From contig DRPN01000080.1 of assembly GCA_011374625.1 (NCBI GenBank), positions 1 to 37,774 on the forward strand: 37,774 nucleotides of DNA. Direction: 5' to 3'. The position numbers were made by a program, and so were the translations under genes. The DNA is from Bacteroidota bacterium (GTDB lineage: Bacteria; Bacteroidota; Bacteroidia; Bacteroidales; VadinHA17). Shown piece by piece: positions 25,065-32,580 of the stretch. Each line of letters starts with the position of its first letter. Positions within the stretch are counted from its first letter, which is position 1. The notes beneath the pieces are model-generated. The model saw nothing but the letters and a program-made list of their open reading frames with translations, had not been told where the DNA came from and did no database searches.

Positions 25065-26786
25065 TCAGAGTCGCTCCAGTTCATTTTTTAGGAAAAAAAT
25101 CAATTCACGGACATATGAGAGACTGAAATCAAAACGTATACCGGCGGCTTTATAGATCTCCGGGATAGGATGGGAGTACCCCAATGAGAGGGCATCCATA
25201 TATTGCCGGATGGTCTTTTCCGGATCAGACCGGTAATTTTTCCATATAGCAATGGCCCCGAGTTGGGCGATCCCATATTCAATGTAGTAAAAAGGCACTT
25301 CGAAGAGATGCAGTTGTGTCTGCCACGAAAGGCCCTGGTATTTCTCAAACCCACTCCAGTCTATGAGCGAGGATGAAAAATCTTTCATGAGCTTCATCCA
25401 GGCATTGTTCCTTTCTTCATGTGAATGTCCTGGATGTGTATATAACCAGTGCTGAAATTTGTCAATAGCAGCTATCCAGGGCAGGATATGTATGATCCCC
25501 TCCAATTGTTCTTTTTTTGCCCGTAGCAGGTCGTTCCTGTCGGGAAAGAACACATCCCACTGATCCATAGATATTAGTTCCATAGACATGGAAGCCAGCT
25601 CCGCCACCTCAGAAGGAAGCTCTTTATACTCAATCAGCCGGATCTCCCGGCTCAGCCATGAATGGATGGCATGACCTCCTTCATGAAACAAGGTTTCCAC
25701 ATCCCGGAGATTGCCTGTTGCATTCATATAGATAAATGGCAGGTTACTTTCATAGAGGGGATAATTAAAGCCGCCGGGTGCCTTATTTTTTCTGGAGTCC
25801 AGGTCGAGATACCCTTTCCGGTTCATGGCACGTAGCAGAGCTCCAAAGAGGGGATTGACCCTTGAAAAAGCTTCAGAAGTTTTCTCCACTAGCTCTTTTA
25901 CCTCATTAAAAGGCTTCAGCGGCGGCCTTCCCAGCGGATCATGTTTCAGGTCGTAAGGTCTGAGCTTGTCTGTTTTCATCAGTTCCCTGCGCCGGGTATG
26001 CATTTCTTCCACCAGTGGTATAACCGTCTGACGGATCGACTCATGGAATTCCTCACAGTCACTTACGTTATAGTCAAAGCGACCTAACTCGGCAAACCGA
26101 TAATCCCGGTAGTTATCGAAACCGGCGTTATGCGCCACCACAGATCTTTTTTCTATCAGCGTGGTAAATAATTTCTGCAAAGTCTCCGCATCCTCCAGTC
26201 GCCGTTGTGTGATCTTCAGAAAAGCTTTTTTTCTCAAGGCTCGCTCCGGTTCTTTAAGATAATTGGAAGCCTGCTGCAGGGTCAATTCTTTTCCGTCAAG
26301 GATCACAGTCATTTGTGAAGCGATCTTCCCGTATTCCTGTTCCAGCACCTCCAGCTCGGCCTTCAAAGGCACATTTTCTTCCCTGAACAGATCGTGGCGG
26401 TTTTTCACGGTACGGAGCAACACCTTATATTTCTCCCTGTCCAATTGCGAAGAGAGCGGATGAGACAGGAATTTTTCATCCAGCTTATCAGACCACCGGG
26501 AGATTTCAGGCTCGATCTCCGACACAAAGGTTTCAAACAACGCGGCATATTCCTTATTATCCGTATGACAGTTCATCCGGATGTACCGCCAAGCCAGCTC
26601 TTCTTCCAGCACAAAAGCCAGTTCACTACGGTCGGTAAGCCATCTTTCCATTTCTTCCGTCTTCCGTATATCCCTCTCTTGCAAATCATCAAACCAAGGC
26701 TGTACGTCTTCCCACCTGGTAATAATCAGATCGTCCGGAAGAAAATGTCTTTTCATCCGGGCGGGCTTCAACTCATTGTCCCTCAT
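25065..26786 (-). CDS. M3-family oligoendopeptidase
   Basis: This 573-aa zinc metallopeptidase has the catalytic motif HEGGH at about 368-372 (VETLFHEGGHAIHSWL). A downstream glutamate in LPSEVAELASMSMEL (about 389-404) is the likely third zinc ligand. The N-terminal region is the long helical M3 fold. There is no signal peptide, so it probably cleaves peptides in the cytoplasm, as oligoendopeptidase F does. Either Met1 or Met11 (MKRHFLPDDL) could be the start. It ends the nusB-led leftward gene run, 30 bases after DUF5606. Confidence 0.93.
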   Translation of the reverse strand: MRDNELKPARMKRHFLPDDLIITRWEDVQPWFDDLQERDIRKTEEMERWLTDRSELAFVLEEELAWRYIRMNCHTDNKEYAALFETFVSEIEPEISRWSDKLDEKFLSHPLSSQLDREKYKVLLRTVKNRHDLFREENVPLKAELEVLEQEYGKIASQMTVILDGKELTLQQASNYLKEPERALRKKAFLKITQRRLEDAETLQKLFTTLIEKRSVVAHNAGFDNYRDYRFAELGRFDYNVSDCEEFHESIRQTVIPLVEEMHTRRRELMKTDKLRPYDLKHDPLGRPPLKPFNEVKELVEKTSEAFSRVNPLFGALLRAMNRKGYLDLDSRKNKAPGGFNYPLYESNLPFIYMNATGNLRDVETLFHEGGHAIHSWLSREIRLIEYKELPSEVAELASMSMELISMDQWDVFFPDRNDLLRAKKEQLEGIIHILPWIAAIDKFQHWLYTHPGHSHEERNNAWMKLMKDFSSSLIDWSGFEKYQGLSWQTQLHLFEVPFYYIEYGIAQLGAIAIWKNYRSDPEKTIRQYMDALSLGYSHPIPEIYKAAGIRFDFSLSYVRELIFFLKNELERL

Positions 26787-26816
26787 TTTATTAAAACTTT
26801 TCGGGTGGTCTGTAAT

Positions 26817-27323
26817 CTAACTCTCTTTCTCTTTTCCTGTAAAAGTCTTATCCTGCTTCTTCTCTTCTTTTGGTTTCTCCGGGGTTTCCGTTTCTGAAGC
26901 AGATTTCTCCTCACTTTCTTCTGCCTTCTCTTTCTCTTCCGGGAAAGAAAGCATATCATTCTTCTGCAAAAGGTTATACCAGGAGATAATCTTTTTGATA
27001 TCTGAAACATATACCCTTTCCCGATTATAATCAGGTACAACTTCGGCAAAGTATTCCTTCAGCTCTTTGGGATCCGATTTGGGAGAAATGCTTTCTTTTC
27101 CATCTTCTTTATCAAAAATGGCTTTAAAGACCTCTTTCAAAGGAATATCTTTTTCATGTGTAAACACAGATATTTCTTCCAGCGAATTGATTTTTTCGGA
27201 AGAAAAAGCACTGGTTCTTTTCCCTGTTTCAATGTTTTCCACAATGATGGCGTTACGGCCATGAGCCACAAACTTATATAAACCCGGTTTCCCGGAGATC
27301 GCCATAATATCTTTCATATCCAT
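26817..27323 (-). CDS. DUF5606 domain protein
   Basis: I start at the ATG at 27323 (MDMKDIMAISGKPGLYKFV); the ORF-track start is a TTG two codons upstream. The first roughly 130 residues match the Bacteroidota-specific DUF5606 pattern: ISGKPGLYKFVAHGRNAIIV, SEKINSLEEISVFT, and VYVSDIKKIISWYNLLQKND. No biochemical function is known to me. The last roughly 40 residues are a charged Glu/Lys low-complexity tail (EKAEESEEKSASETETPEKP). It is co-directional with the housekeeping run. Confidence 0.82.
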   Translation of the reverse strand: MDMKDIMAISGKPGLYKFVAHGRNAIIVENIETGKRTSAFSSEKINSLEEISVFTHEKDIPLKEVFKAIFDKEDGKESISPKSDPKELKEYFAEVVPDYNRERVYVSDIKKIISWYNLLQKNDMLSFPEEKEKAEESEEKSASETETPEKPKEEKKQDKTFTGKEKES

Positions 27324-27426
27324 GGTCAAATAAGTTTATTAAATCTATAAATACCAGTAAAACAAATCTAAACAATACCCACAAAGATAAAATGCTTCGG
27401 CAAAAATCCAATTTTTCCGGGGCAGA

Positions 27427-28146
27427 TCATTTCATTCCTCTTTCTTTCCTGATGGTCTCGTAGGCTTCATTGATTTTCTGGAATTTCTCTTTGGCAACTT
27501 TCTGGAGCTCTTCCCCCAGATAACTCACTTTATCAGGATGGTATTCGACAGCCATTTTACGAAAGGCTTTTTTTACCTCTTCATCGGTAGCTGTTCTGTC
27601 CAGGCCAAGGATCCTATAGGCGGCATCAGTATCCGGGACGAACATGGATTTAATGGATTGACGGTCTGTTTCCGACACGCCCATATTCCGGGCTATCAGA
27701 TCGATCATCTCCAGTTCTTTGGGGTGCATAATTTTATCGGCACCCGATAGTCCATACAGCAGATGGAGTAGCTGCAAGCGGCTGGGGTAGTCCAGATAAC
27801 GGCTGACCTGCATACTTACATCTTTCACGGGAATATTCTGTTTCAGTATATCCCGCAACATCATCACCGCATCTCTGGCTCTTTCCGACCCCATAGATCT
27901 CCTGAGGTACTCTTTGACATAGTCCAGTTCGGAGCGCACTACTTTTCCGTCGGCTTTCATGACAGCTGCCAGCAGTACCAGCAAACTGACAGTAAAATCT
28001 CCTCTGGTCGTCTGTCCGGGCTTTAACTGTTTTACTTCGGCGGCATTATCATAAATCGACCCGATCACGAATCCCAAAATACCACCCAGTGGTCCGAGGA
28101 AAGCCCAGCCCAAACCTCCGCCGATCCATTTTCCGTATTTTCCCAT
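27427..28146 (-). CDS. TerB/DnaJ-domain protein (DjlA-like co-chaperone)
   Basis: This 239-aa protein has three parts. A Gly-rich N-terminal segment (GGGLGWAFLGPLGGILGFVIG) could be a short membrane anchor. A TerB-like helical domain (about 50-165, LLVLLAAVMKADGKVVRSEL) follows. The C-terminal J-domain (about 172-239) has the essential HPD at 203-205 (VEYHPDK). This is the DjlA architecture, which stimulates DnaK. The gene lies between coaE and DUF5606 in the leftward run. Confidence 0.92.
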   Translation of the reverse strand: MGKYGKWIGGGLGWAFLGPLGGILGFVIGSIYDNAAEVKQLKPGQTTRGDFTVSLLVLLAAVMKADGKVVRSELDYVKEYLRRSMGSERARDAVMMLRDILKQNIPVKDVSMQVSRYLDYPSRLQLLHLLYGLSGADKIMHPKELEMIDLIARNMGVSETDRQSIKSMFVPDTDAAYRILGLDRTATDEEVKKAFRKMAVEYHPDKVSYLGEELQKVAKEKFQKINEAYETIRKERGMK

Positions 28147-28153
28147 GTTTAAT

Positions 28154-28738
28154 TCAATTTTTTAACAAATCATTATGTATTCTCACTATCTGAGGTAATA
28201 ACATTCTTTTTCCGTCATTCACAAGTGTATAGTCAGCCCGTTGGCGGCGTTCTTTTTCGGTTATCTGGCTATGTATTCTTTTTCTGATCTCTTCCGGTTC
28301 CAGATTATCGCGGCGCATCAATCGCTGAATCCGTTCGCGTACAGGAGCATACACATTGATGACCCTATCCAGTAAGCGGTCGGCACCACTTTCAAAAATA
28401 ATAGCAGCCTCCTGAATAACATAGTGTTTACCCTGATGCTTTTGTACCCACAGCTGAAAATCCCTGAAGACCGCAGGGTGTATCAATCCGTTGATCTTTT
28501 CGCGCATGGCAGGGTCTCGGAAAAGTATATGCGCAAGATAAGACCTGTTCAGTTCTCCCTCCAGGTAAACTTCTTTCCCTAGCAATGCAGTAAGCGATTC
28601 CCTGAGTTGCGGCGAGCGGTTCATCAGCTCTTTGGCCTTGCTATCAGCATGATAAACAGGCACGCCAAGATGCTCAAACACCGAGCACACAAAAGACTTC
28701 CCGCTTCCTATTCCTCCCGTGACCCCTACTCTCTTCAC
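28154..28738 (-). CDS. coaE: Dephospho-CoA kinase
   Basis: This 194-aa kinase does the last step of coenzyme A synthesis, phosphorylating dephospho-CoA. The P-loop GVTGGIGSGKS is at 5-15, followed by YHADSKAKELM and LIHPAVFRDFQLWV, with a lid region RIQRLMRRDNLEPEEIRKRI. Length is typical. The start is GTG, overlapping the ybbR stop as GTGA, so the two are translationally coupled. Confidence 0.95.
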   Translation of the reverse strand: MKRVGVTGGIGSGKSFVCSVFEHLGVPVYHADSKAKELMNRSPQLRESLTALLGKEVYLEGELNRSYLAHILFRDPAMREKINGLIHPAVFRDFQLWVQKHQGKHYVIQEAAIIFESGADRLLDRVINVYAPVRERIQRLMRRDNLEPEEIRKRIHSQITEKERRQRADYTLVNDGKRMLLPQIVRIHNDLLKN

Positions 28739-29739
28739 TGTATCTTTTCAATTAAATACTCCACCCGTTCGGGATCAAAACGTACAGATTCGATATATTC
28801 CGGTTTTCGGGATAGATATACTTTGATCTTTCCTGACCGATCTTTTACAATATCCCTGTAATCCACCCGGGCGGTAAAAAACTCCGGCAAAACTTTCCTG
28901 TATCTGCTCAATCCCACATGAAATGTCACTTTCACCGTAGAAGGGAACAAGAAAAGTTTGACACTATCAGGTACGTTTATTTTTTCAACAGGAATTTGAA
29001 ACTCAGCCTCTGTAAACTGCTCCACCTGCACTTTTATTTTGACTTTTCTGACCGAGACTTTTACCTTTTTCTGCAACCGGACCGGCAGTGTTTTTTCAAA
29101 AGACTCAGCCACATCAATGAATTCCGCATGTTCCGTGTAAAGATTTTCCAACGTATCCAATATCCGGGCAGGTCCCGAAACCATTACAGAGTCGGGCTCT
29201 ACATGTATAGGACACTTATAGATAAATTGCCGCGCCAAGGTAATCTTTATATCAGGCAAAACAAGCAGTTTTCTTTTTACGAGGCTGTCAAAAACGAAAT
29301 ACAATGTATCCGGCCGGATGGCGGTAACATCGAGACTTTGCCCAAGCTGATCGTTAACCATCCCCCTCAAATAAGATGTCAGTAAATAAAATTCCCTGTT
29401 ATTATCTGTCCTCAAAGGTCGCAAGGGAAAAGACCTAATATCCACCCCCAATGACCTCAGTCGCGGTTTTAGTTTATATTTCATCAGGGTATAACCCAGC
29501 CCTTTCACCTGTAATATCAGATGATCCGGAAGATCATTAAGAATCACCCGGTTTGGGACACTATTTTTGAACCGTACCGGAAAAGAGAGGCTGGCCGTTG
29601 TATCCTTACTTAATTGATTAAATAACCAAAATATAGTAGAAAGCGCCAGAAAAAACAAAAAAATCACTGTGTCACGGCCAAATTTTATTCGTTTTATCCG
29701 ATCGCGCAACCAGTTCTTTATTTTCTCCAGCCGGTTCAA
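28735..29739 (-). CDS. YbbR-domain protein (CdaR-like)
   Basis: This 334-aa protein has one transmembrane helix near the N-terminus (about 23-43, TVIFLFFLALSTIFWLFNQL), then an extracytoplasmic region of beta-strand-rich YbbR-like repeats (SLSFPVRFKNSVPNRVIL, FQIPVEKINVPDSVKLFLFP, VTFHVGLSRYRK). In Firmicutes the YbbR protein CdaR binds the diadenylate cyclase CdaA. No cyclase gene is in this window, so that link is family knowledge only. It sits between yajC (9-base gap) and coaE (4-base overlap). Confidence 0.88.
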   Translation of the reverse strand: MNRLEKIKNWLRDRIKRIKFGRDTVIFLFFLALSTIFWLFNQLSKDTTASLSFPVRFKNSVPNRVILNDLPDHLILQVKGLGYTLMKYKLKPRLRSLGVDIRSFPLRPLRTDNNREFYLLTSYLRGMVNDQLGQSLDVTAIRPDTLYFVFDSLVKRKLLVLPDIKITLARQFIYKCPIHVEPDSVMVSGPARILDTLENLYTEHAEFIDVAESFEKTLPVRLQKKVKVSVRKVKIKVQVEQFTEAEFQIPVEKINVPDSVKLFLFPSTVKVTFHVGLSRYRKVLPEFFTARVDYRDIVKDRSGKIKVYLSRKPEYIESVRFDPERVEYLIEKIQ

Positions 29740-29748
29740 GACTATGGT

Positions 29749-30075
29749 TTATTTCTGTGGTCCCAGGTCTGAAGCATCTTTCAGCACAGCGCTCTTATCC
29801 ACCTTAACTCTGATATTGTCAGAAATCTCCAGGGTTACAGTGTTGTCTTTAACATCTGTTATTTTTCCGTAAATACCTCCTGTTGTAATTACACGATCAC
29901 CTTTCTTCAGGCTTTCACGGTAATTTTTCAGGTCCTTTTGCCTTTTTACTTGTGGTCTGATCATAAAAAGATAAAAAATCACAATAATTGCCACCAAAAA
30001 AAGCAAGGACATCATAGGATTTTGTTGTTGCTGACCACCTTGGGCCGTTGCAAGAATCATACTAAAGTAATTCAT
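29749..30075 (-). CDS. yajC: Preprotein translocase subunit YajC
   Basis: This 108-aa protein has a single transmembrane helix (MSLLFLVAIIVIFYLFMIRPQVKRQKDLKNYR) and a small soluble domain (LKKGDRVITTGGIYGKITDVKDNTVTLEI). Both are hallmark YajC phrases. YajC associates with SecDF in the Sec translocon. It is 64 bases downstream of the DUF1573 gene and 9 bases before ybbR. Confidence 0.95.
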   Translation of the reverse strand: MNYFSMILATAQGGQQQQNPMMSLLFLVAIIVIFYLFMIRPQVKRQKDLKNYRESLKKGDRVITTGGIYGKITDVKDNTVTLEISDNIRVKVDKSAVLKDASDLGPQK

Positions 30076-30139
30076 TTTTGTTCAGTTTTAAATTATTAAA
30101 TTTAGTTATTATTTATAGTTTTTGGCTCTTGGTTCAAAG

Positions 30140-30595
30140 TTAAGTTCTCTGATTTTTTCCCTTTACATTTGCAGTAATGACCAGCAAGCTTACCGGGGGT
30201 TTGGTATTAGCCCGGACTGCTATTGTTTTATGTTGTGCACCCATTTTCCCAAGACTATTGAAAACAACCTCCAGTTCTCCGGTACTGCCAGGGGGAACCG
30301 GTTTCTTAGAATATTTTGGCACCGTACAACCACATGATGCAGAAACCGATTTAATCAAAAGGGGAGCAGACCCTGTATTGGTAAACTCAAAGACATACGA
30401 CACTATCTCCCCCTCCGCAATATTACCGAAATCATGCTGATACTCTTTGAAATGTATTCTGGCATGACCGGTATCCGCCTGAACCGTTTTTCCCGTTTCT
30501 GCAGGCCTGTTTTCTTCTGCCGTTCCCGTATGCTTCTGGTTACAGGCTGAAAAAAAGACCATTACCACAACAAGCACAAAGGCAATTTTTTTCAT
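30140..30595 (-). CDS. DUF1573 lipoprotein (HYDIN/ASH-like Ig fold)
   Basis: I start at the ATG at 30595 (MKKIAFVLVVVMVFFSACNQ). The upstream 15 residues in the ORF track are not part of a normal signal peptide. The FSAC lipobox gives a lipidated Cys near residue 18. The mature part has the DUF1573 pattern: YQHDFGNIAEGEIVSYVFEF, NTGSAPLLIKSVSASCGCTV and PGSTGELEVVFNSLGKMG. DUF1573 proteins are common in Bacteroidota, are envelope-located by prediction and have no settled function. The conserved SASCGC cysteines are present. It lies between nusB and yajC. Confidence 0.9.
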   Translation of the reverse strand: MKKIAFVLVVVMVFFSACNQKHTGTAEENRPAETGKTVQADTGHARIHFKEYQHDFGNIAEGEIVSYVFEFTNTGSAPLLIKSVSASCGCTVPKYSKKPVPPGSTGELEVVFNSLGKMGAQHKTIAVRANTKPPVSLLVITANVKGKNQRT

Positions 30596-30696
30596 AAGAC
30601 TTGTATATTTTCTTTTGCAAAGAAACAAGAATTTTAGCACATCACCAACAACAGATCATCCGACCTGTCCGGAAAATAACTTTACCGGCAAGTTTC

Positions 30697-31647
30697 TCAA
30701 ACTTCTCCGATTAATCCGCGTCCTTCTTTGTAAATTTTGTCAGCTTTTCTAAGGTCGGAAACAATCTTGTCCAGTAACCCGTTGATAAAAACCGAACTTT
30801 TTGGTGTACTATAATATCTGGCAATTTCAATATATTCATTAATACTGACACGAACAGGTATCTCCGGAAAATGAAGTATCTCCGTAATGGCTTGTTGAAG
30901 AATTAGAATATCCATCCGGGCAATGCGATCCACATCCCAGTTATCAGCATGGTCTTTTATAATGATCTTATACTCTTCGGAATGCAATATACTTTTATGC
31001 AACAGCTTATAGGCGAAATCCTCATCATCTTTGTTTTTGAACAATGATGGAAGTGGCACTTCAGCCCCATGTTTCCCGGGAAATTGTTCGAAAAAACGGA
31101 TCAATATTGAAAGAATAAATTCCAACTCATCATTCCAGTAAATACTTTGCTCTTCAAGACTGGCAAGGAGATCCTCCGATTCAGGAAGTATTTCACTTAA
31201 CAAGTATTTTATTATTTCCACATCATTTTTGTAATTACTTGTCTCCGATTCCATAAAGGAATGATAAGCTTCAGAAGAAACGAGTTTCTGATAAATATTC
31301 TTCACCATTGCACGCGAATCCTGCCAGGAAAGAGCATGATTCCTGATATGCTGTTCGATCCCTTTGTGGCCGGAAAGATCCCTAATCAAACGGTTTTCAA
31401 TAAAACGTGTATTGGGGTGCAGATCTTCCCAGGTTGGCATTTTCTTTTCCTTACCCAGCCGGATTCTTTCTTCGGCATAGTCAGACACTTCCCTTAAAAG
31501 CAAAATGATCATAAAAAACAGGGAATATGCACGTTCAAGAGATGTTTTCAGCTCTTTTTCTGCCTGTTTAATAGTACTGTAAGATTTTTTTGAATAAGCA
31601 TATAGTACCTGTAATACCTTTATCCGAATGAGTCTCCTGCTCAACAT
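30697..31647 (-). CDS. nusB: Transcription antitermination factor NusB (long Bacteroidota form)
   Basis: This 316-aa protein ends in a clear NusB domain (ADNWDVDRIARMDILILQQA, EILHFPEIPVRVSINEYIEIARYYSTPKSSVFINGLLDKI) and opens with a NusB-like helix (MLSRRLIRIKVLQVLYAY). NusB in E. coli is about 140 aa. Here a long helical segment, about 40-220, separates the N-terminal helix from the main domain. This longer form is usual in Bacteroidales. NusB with NusE binds boxA RNA and supports antitermination in rRNA operons. It heads the leftward housekeeping run. Confidence 0.93.
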   Translation of the reverse strand: MLSRRLIRIKVLQVLYAYSKKSYSTIKQAEKELKTSLERAYSLFFMIILLLREVSDYAEERIRLGKEKKMPTWEDLHPNTRFIENRLIRDLSGHKGIEQHIRNHALSWQDSRAMVKNIYQKLVSSEAYHSFMESETSNYKNDVEIIKYLLSEILPESEDLLASLEEQSIYWNDELEFILSILIRFFEQFPGKHGAEVPLPSLFKNKDDEDFAYKLLHKSILHSEEYKIIIKDHADNWDVDRIARMDILILQQAITEILHFPEIPVRVSINEYIEIARYYSTPKSSVFINGLLDKIVSDLRKADKIYKEGRGLIGEV

Positions 31648-31678
31648 ATTTATTTTTATTCTATCATAAATTAAGGTA

Positions 31679-31686
31679 CAAATGTA
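31679..31686 (-). promoter_or_regulatory. -7 promoter element (TACATTTG) for nusB
   Basis: Read on the minus strand, TACATTTG is an exact match to TAnnTTTG, 31 bases before the nusB start. The -33 region (AATG, 19 bases further) is only a partial match. Confidence 0.45.
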
Positions 31687-31814
31687 AAGATTTTATCGGT
31701 TGATACATTAAATTCTTATATTCACACCCATTCTACGAACCTGCAAAACATTCTAAACTATTCGTCTGAAATATCTTTAACAGTAAACATTTAAATATTT
31801 TAAAAATATTTTTT

Positions 31815-31822
31815 TACATTTG
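31815..31822 (+). promoter_or_regulatory. -7 promoter element (TACATTTG) for the PUR-domain gene
   Basis: This is an exact TAnnTTTG match 47 bases before ATG 31870. TTTA about 21 bases upstream is a near -33 box. The sequence is identical to the divergent nusB -7 element in the same gap. Confidence 0.5.
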
Positions 31823-31869
31823 ACCATCTAAAAACATTTAACCAAAACCAGGAAACCTTAAATTGAAGA

Positions 31870-32295
31870 ATGATGAAAGAAGAAATTGAAAAAAATGAAA
31901 ACCAGGGAAAAAACGGAAGAGACGAGATTTTCTCCGTTACTGTCCGTGCAGGGAAGAGGACCTATTTTTTTGACGTAAAGTCTACCCGGAAAAATGAGTA
32001 TTACCTAACCATCACCGAGAGTAAGAAACGTTTCGGGAAAGAAGGCAAACCATTTTATGAAAAGCACAAAATTTTTCTTTACAGGGAAGACTTTGACGGT
32101 TTCATGAATGGACTAAGTAAGGTTTTGGAATATGTCCGGAATGAACAACCTGAGCTTAAAGAAGAAAAAGGGGAACAAAAGGCAAAAGAAGCAACCGCTG
32201 TTGCTGAAGAAGAGTCAGCTATTCCTGCCAAAGAATCCATTGCAGAAGACTTTACCAATGTTGAATTTGAAGATCTTGGTGAAAACAAAGAATAA
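31870..32295 (+). CDS. PUR-domain nucleic-acid-binding protein (DUF3276)
   Basis: This 141-aa protein has a single PUR-alpha-like repeat (DEIFSVTVRAGKRTYFFDVK, YYLTITESKKRF, HKIFLYREDFDGFMNGLSKV), a beta-beta-beta-beta-alpha unit that binds single-stranded DNA or RNA as a dimer in related proteins. After about residue 95 it is an acidic tail (EEKGEQKAKEATAVAEEES). It is monocistronic by layout and divergent from nusB. The biological role in bacteria is not established. Confidence 0.9.
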   Translation: MMKEEIEKNENQGKNGRDEIFSVTVRAGKRTYFFDVKSTRKNEYYLTITESKKRFGKEGKPFYEKHKIFLYREDFDGFMNGLSKVLEYVRNEQPELKEEKGEQKAKEATAVAEEESAIPAKESIAEDFTNVEFEDLGENKE

Positions 32296-32418
32296 TCTCT
32301 ACCTAACTCAATAATATCTGTAATACTACTTTTTTATACGACATTTCCATATGTTGCGTGCTGATTCATGTCTGTATGAATATATCAAACCCGGCTGTTT
32401 ATTATTTTGAATCTTGCA

Positions 32419-32456
32419 GCTGGTTTCTGCAATAGCAGATACAGCCAACATTTTTT
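32419..32456 (+). terminator. Terminator after the PUR-domain gene
   Basis: GCTGGTTTCTGC (32419-32430) pairs imperfectly with GCAGATACAGC (32435-32445) around an AATA loop, with a short CAACA then six T. It is 124 bases after the stop. It isolates the feo promoter from upstream transcription. Confidence 0.45.
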
Positions 32457-32493
32457 ACAGGTTTTCTTATTAAACAATCCCTATAAATGGGTA

Positions 32494-32524
32494 TTGCTTT
32501 TTTCCCATGCTAACTGTAAGTTTG
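32494..32524 (+). promoter_or_regulatory. Promoter for the feo operon (ATTG-N20-TAAGTTTG)
   Basis: TTG (32494-32496, preceded by A) is followed after 20 bases by TAAGTTTG (32517-32524), an exact -7 match. This is the best plus-strand Bacteroidota promoter in the window. The predicted leader to the TTG start at 32581 is about 50 bases. Confidence 0.6.
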
Positions 32525-32556
32525 CATAATTTTTATAGCACTGTAATATTATGCAA
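32522..32556. promoter_or_regulatory. Inverted repeat TTGCATAAT-N17-ATTATGCAA, likely operator of feoAB
   Basis: The arms TTGCATAAT (32522-32530) and ATTATGCAA (32548-32556) are perfect 9-bp inverted repeats. The left arm overlaps the last three bases of the -7 box, and the right arm falls just after the predicted transcription start. A protein bound here would block RNA polymerase. Ferrous-iron uptake genes are usually repressed by an iron-loaded Fur- or DtxR-type regulator. Which regulator acts here is not shown. Confidence 0.5.
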
Positions 32557-32580
32557 GATTAAACATAAACGTGGGTTACA

